28,124 nt of DNA from CBEUVQ01 sp965546615 (GTDB lineage Bacteria; Bacillota; Desulfotomaculia; Desulfotomaculales; Desulfohalotomaculaceae). The position numbers and the translations under genes were made by a program. Below, piece after piece: positions 25,749 to 28,124 of this stretch. The notes under the pieces are model-generated. The model was given only the letters and a program-made list of their open reading frames with translations, ran no database searches and had not been told where the DNA came from. Within the stretch, counting starts at the first letter, position 1; each line of letters starts with the position of its first letter. The stretch spans positions 1 to 28,124 of the forward strand of contig CBEUVQ010000033.1 in NCBI GenBank assembly GCA_965546615.1, written 5' to 3'.

Positions 25749-25777
25749 TTTGCCTTCCTCCTCATGCAAAAGTGCTG

Positions 25778-25806
25778 ATAATATAAAATTCTATAAAAAC
25801 AGACAA
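25778..25806 (-). promoter_or_regulatory. Promoter of chemoreceptor copy 2
   Basis: On the minus strand, TTGTCT (25806-25801) and TATTAT (25783-25778) are 17 bases apart, and the spacer begins GTTTTTATAGAATT like that of copy 1. Confidence 0.72.
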
Positions 25807-25847
25807 CTTCCTGTTAAAAATTAGCAGAATTGCACGAAAAATTTTGC

Positions 25848-25859
25848 GACAGTACTGTC
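25848..25859. promoter_or_regulatory. Perfect 12-base palindrome upstream of hsp20
   Basis: GACAGTACTGTC, about 90 bases before the hsp20 start and between divergent genes. It does not match the CIRCE heat-shock operator. It may be a regulator site for either gene; nothing more can be said. Confidence 0.35.
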
Positions 25860-25944
25860 TGCTGTACGCTGCCATAATGAGCAGCGAATATAAGTTTAAT
25901 AATAGGGGAAATATAAAATAAAAATGATACGGAGGGATTGCAAA

Positions 25945-26364
25945 TTGTTTGATTTAGTGCCTTTTAAAAGAGGGGGAAGCGATCTTTCTTCATTTTTTAG
26001 TGAAATGGAAAAAAATTTTATGCATAACTTTGGCAGCATGATGCCCGCCATCAAAACCGATATTGTGGATAAAGGTGACAGGTATATTTTAGAAGCGGAA
26101 ATGCCTGGATTCGGCAAAGATGATATCAATATCTATATCGATGACAATAAACTGACTATTGAAGCTAAGCACAGCGAAAATAAAGAGGAAAATAACGCTA
26201 ACTACATCCGCAGAGAGAGAAGATACGGCTCTTTTACCAGAAGTTTTGATGTGTCGGATGTTGATACCGAAGCAATCAGCGCAGATTACAACAACGGGGT
26301 GTTGACTTTAGAGCTGCCGAAAAAGAATAATACCGCCAACATCAAAAAAATCGATATTCACTAG
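25945..26364 (+). CDS. Small heat-shock protein, Hsp20/alpha-crystallin family
   Basis: A 139-aa ATP-independent holdase chaperone that binds unfolding proteins as a large oligomer. The TTG at 25945 (FDLVPFKRGG) is preferred to the ATG at 25924 because ACGGAGGG (25929-25936) is 8 bases before it and gives the typical family N-terminus. The alpha-crystallin domain spans about residues 38-130: KTDIVDKGDRYILEAEMPGF, DDINIYIDDNKLTIEA, RRERRYGSFTRSF and the signature YNNGVLTLELPKK. The gene's last 6 codons plus stop and 6 further bases recur at 27713-27736, next to a strong terminator. Confidence 0.95.
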   Translation: MFDLVPFKRGGSDLSSFFSEMEKNFMHNFGSMMPAIKTDIVDKGDRYILEAEMPGFGKDDINIYIDDNKLTIEAKHSENKEENNANYIRRERRYGSFTRSFDVSDVDTEAISADYNNGVLTLELPKKNNTANIKKIDIH

Positions 26365-26368
26365 CAGA
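26345..26368 (+). repeat. 24-base direct repeat, left copy (hsp20 3' end)
   Basis: Exact 24-base match to 27713-27736, covering the final codons and stop of hsp20 and CAGA after it. A further CTAGCAGAAG occurs at 26361-26370 and again at 26383-26392. Confidence 0.97.
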
Positions 26369-26392
26369 AGCAGGGAAGGCTCCTAGCAGAAG

Positions 26393-26824
26393 GTTGACGT
26401 GCGTCTAGAGTAAAGATAGTGGAAGTGTAAATACTGTCATTTTAAGAAAATTGGCTCCAAAAGTATCGAATCATTACCCGTTCTTAGAAAAAACAACTAG
26501 CTGGAACTAAGTACTTATGCCTTTCCTCTTGATGAATCATTAATTAGAATAATCTATCTGCCACTATGGAAATATCCAAAAGTTAAGCATCCAGGAGAGA
26601 AAAGGGGTAGCAGTGAAAAGCTACCCCTAATCCATCAATACTCTGTTTACTCTTTAGCATTGCCATATTCTTTTGATAGGTAATAGCATGTATTTTATCA
26701 CTAATTTAAGCTATACTAATTCTAATAAAATTACCCCAAAGAAACGTTTACACATAAATTATTTACTTCCATATGCATATTAGAAATAGCTATAATTTAT
26801 TATGATAGTTTAATTAATTCTATT
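26393..26824. other. Gene-free left part of the hsp20-linked insert
   Basis: No ORF with a ribosome site is seen. It is AT-rich and contains a hairpin at 26600-26627 that fits a minus-strand terminator. No terminal inverted repeats or transposase sequence are visible. Confidence 0.5.
26600..26627 (-). terminator. Probable terminator of the minus-strand two-gene insert
   Basis: GGGGTAGC (26604-26611) / GCTACCCC (26620-26627) is a perfect 8-base stem; on the minus strand it is followed by TTTTCTCTCC. It lies about 200 bases after the stop of the 26825-27082 gene. Confidence 0.6.
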
Positions 26825-27082
26825 CTATGGCAATAAATAACTATGATTTTTTTCATTATGAATAATTTTTCCTTTGTTTTTCATGTTAGATAAGAATGAT
26901 TGAAGTCTATGCTTCCAAACTGGATATGAAGTAGGGCGAGTATTGGTGTGAGGTTTTAAATCATCTGGACTTAAACGGTAATGTTTTTTTATCAATTCTT
27001 GGATTTCATTAATGTGGTACCACGTCCCCCTTACCATATGATTATTTAGAATGCTTTCTATAGTTCTTTGTGTTATTGGCAT
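26825..27082 (-). CDS. Small winged-helix protein, Mrr N-terminal-like
   Basis: An 85-aa protein with GAGGAGGG 6 bases before the ATG. The pattern WYHINEIQELIKKHY, then YPVWKHRLQSFLSNMKNKGK, then IIHNEKNHSYLLP looks like the winged helix found at the N-terminus of Mrr-type nucleases and in free DNA-binding proteins. It has no nuclease domain. It is the second gene of a pair, 64 bases after the 157-aa gene. It could be the regulator of the pair, binding the palindrome at 27661-27673; that is inference. Confidence 0.7.
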   Translation of the reverse strand: MPITQRTIESILNNHMVRGTWYHINEIQELIKKHYRLSPDDLKPHTNTRPTSYPVWKHRLQSFLSNMKNKGKIIHNEKNHSYLLP

Positions 27083-27146
27083 ATTGTTCCCTCCTCATTA
27101 TATAAATTTTCGAGGCTAAAATAAAAATCTTTTCTATTTCCCCTCT

Positions 27147-27620
27147 TTATGAAACTATATTCTTAAAGCTTTCCTTAATATATGTTTTGTCGAAATTCTT
27201 ACAAGAAACGTTCTGCATAAGTTTCTTATATAGGTTTGAATTAGAATATGTGCTAACGTCATAACCATTTTTAAAAAAATCAAATAGCAATGAGACAAAA
27301 TCATCTTTTGTAATTCCCAATTGACGAGTAGTTTTGTCTAGTACCGTCTGTTCTGTGACTTGGAATTGAGATGCTACTTTCTTAATGTCAGCTGTAACGA
27401 TTTTTTTAAAATTTAAAATATTAGTTTCTTCCAATGATATATTAGCTATGCTCTTTTTGACTTCTTTAATTACAGCAATGATTTGTTGTATCTTTTCGCT
27501 AATTTTGGAGTTTCTTAAATCGTCAAAAATATAGTCTGTGGGCATTAATTTTAGTTCCAATTCACCGTTTTCATATACAATAAGTTTGTATACCGCTTTT
27601 ACTTCCTTCGTAAAATCCAT
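27147..27620 (-). CDS. Unknown 157-aa protein, first gene of the inserted pair
   Basis: Function not recognised. The ATG has a near-perfect AAGGAGGT ribosome site. The N-terminus is probably beta-rich (VYKLIVYENGELELKLM), the middle helical (EKIQQIIAVIKEVKKSI), then a segment with helix-turn-helix-like spacing (VASQFQVTEQTVLDKTTRQL) and a helical C-terminus rich in Lys, Asn and Phe. It is very AT-rich compared with hsp20 and the rubrerythrin gene around it, a sign of foreign origin. A strong promoter precedes it. Confidence 0.72.
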   Translation of the reverse strand: MDFTKEVKAVYKLIVYENGELELKLMPTDYIFDDLRNSKISEKIQQIIAVIKEVKKSIANISLEETNILNFKKIVTADIKKVASQFQVTEQTVLDKTTRQLGITKDDFVSLLFDFFKNGYDVSTYSNSNLYKKLMQNVSCKNFDKTYIKESFKNIVS

Positions 27621-27656
27621 ACGTACCTCCTTAAATTTTATATCTTAGTTGTATTA

Positions 27657-27685
27657 ATTATATACCAAGTATAAACGTATTTCAA
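27657..27685 (-). promoter_or_regulatory. Promoter of the inserted pair with embedded palindrome
   Basis: On the minus strand, TTGAAA (27685-27680) and TATAAT (27662-27657) are 17 bases apart. TATAC-CAA-GTATA (27661-27673) is a perfect inverted repeat overlapping the -10 edge and spacer, suited to repressor binding. Confidence 0.75.
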
Positions 27686-27712
27686 GCAAAAATTTAAGTA
27701 CTTACTGAAAAC

Positions 27713-27736
27713 AAAAAATCGATATTCACTAGCAGA
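27713..27736 (+). repeat. 24-base direct repeat, right copy (hsp20 tail relic)
   Basis: Identical to 26345-26368. It is followed 7 bases later by a strong terminator, so this copy marks the original end of the hsp20 locus. Confidence 0.97.
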
Positions 27737-27742
27737 CGCAAA

Positions 27743-27776
27743 GCAGAGGCGCGGGGCTAATTCCCCGCGCCTCTGC
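27743..27776. terminator. Strong 14-base-stem terminator hairpin
   Basis: GCAGAGGCGCGGGG (27743-27756) and CCCCGCGCCTCTGC (27763-27776) pair perfectly with a CTAATT loop. The T tract after it is weak, but the position suggests the original hsp20 terminator, shared with the convergent rubrerythrin gene. Confidence 0.82.
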
Positions 27777-27849
27777 TGTTAGGTTTCTATGACACCATAT
27801 TCAGCGCTGCCTTAATCCAGGCGGTGCTAAATGTTGTTTTTTGTGTTAA

Positions 27850-28124
27850 TTAAGCGCCGAAATATCTTTTCAGCAGGCCGTTAAAGGCACAGCCGTGGCG
27901 GGCTTCGTCTTTGCACATTTCGTGAACGGTGTCGTGAATGGCATCGTAGCCCAGCTGCTTAGCTTTGGTGGCCAAATCTTTCTTGCCTTGACAGGCTCCG
28001 TGTTCTGCTTCCACCCTTGCCTGCAGGTTGGCTTTGGTATCGGCGGCGACAACTTCACCTAACAGTTCGGCAAATTTAGCAGCGTGTTCTGCTTCTTCCC
28101 AAGCAATTCTCTTGTAAGCTTCCG
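27850..28124 (-). CDS. Reverse-rubrerythrin-type NADH peroxidase, C-terminal part
   Basis: The minus-strand frame is open to the window edge, so the 5' part is missing; 90 residues and the stop (27850-27852) are seen. They read AYKRIAWEEAEHAAKFAELL, then NLQARVEAEHGACQGKKDLA and HDTVHEMCKDEARHGCAFNG, ending LLKRYFGA. The ExxH repeats (EEAEH, EAEHG, DEARH) are the diiron ligands of a ferritin-like rubrerythrin domain. The ending without a C-terminal rubredoxin fits the reverse rubrerythrins of anaerobic Firmicutes, which have rubredoxin first and reduce H2O2 and O2. The rubredoxin part is outside the window. Confidence 0.93.
   Translation of the reverse strand, partial: EAYKRIAWEEAEHAAKFAELLGEVVAADTKANLQARVEAEHGACQGKKDLATKAKQLGYDAIHDTVHEMCKDEARHGCAFNGLLKRYFGA

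Noticed and set aside
27870..28058. A 62-aa minus-strand frame near the right edge
   Set aside because: It is an out-of-frame shadow of the rubrerythrin-type gene, whose frame gives the ExxH motifs.
1..28124. CRISPR arrays, tRNA or rRNA genes, known riboswitches including c-di-GMP types
   Set aside because: I saw no regularly spaced repeats, no tRNA-like cloverleaf and no recognisable riboswitch core by eye; a covariance-model scan could not be run.

Overview
The window reads as chromosomal DNA of an anaerobic, low-to-moderate GC Firmicute (Clostridia or Negativicutes type). The basis is AT-rich intergenic DNA, strong AGGAGG-type ribosome sites, frequent TTG starts, rho-independent terminators after most genes, a reverse-rubrerythrin-type peroxidase at the right edge, and sigma-A-like TTGACA/TATAAT promoters. 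I cannot name the species.

Layout. 1-855 is the 3' part of glmS. 856-3400 is accessory: a 78-aa unknown protein, a small lipoprotein, a second copy of the glmS tail (about 2075-2137), an acidic 222-aa unknown protein and a decayed reading frame. 3410-6520 holds a small membrane protein, an ACT-domain protein, an SDR oxidoreductase whose catalytic lysine is replaced by phenylalanine, and a large lipoprotein. 6574-8780 is a repeat-rich block: two copies of a 71-aa glycine-zipper membrane protein gene, one truncated and one complete hypoxanthine-DNA glycosylase-like gene, a membrane-anchored unknown, an IS3-family remnant and a third glycine-zipper gene tail. After small membrane-protein genes and a winged-helix gene comes a complete type I restriction-modification operon, hsdM-hsdS-hsdR (9919-16252). 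An AT-rich gap of about 1 kb follows. Then come a PAS-GGDEF-EAL protein and a GGDEF protein in tandem (c-di-GMP turnover), an RlmA-like rRNA methyltransferase, two paralogous chemoreceptors on the minus strand, an Hsp20 gene, a two-gene insert (26369-27712) and the 3' part of a rubrerythrin-type gene.

How it fits together. The right half is mainly signalling and stress response: chemoreceptors, c-di-GMP enzymes, Hsp20 and a peroxidase. The left half is mainly accessory and defence DNA.

The most unusual signal is a repeated architecture. At three places (glmS, the glycine-zipper gene, hsp20) foreign-looking genes sit between the stop codon of a resident gene and a second short copy of that gene's last codons. 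For hsp20 and the glycine-zipper gene the second tail copy still lies against a strong terminator. No recombinase gene is visible in any of the inserts. This suggests repeated small insertions aimed at gene 3' ends, or a recombination process that leaves 3'-tail duplications.
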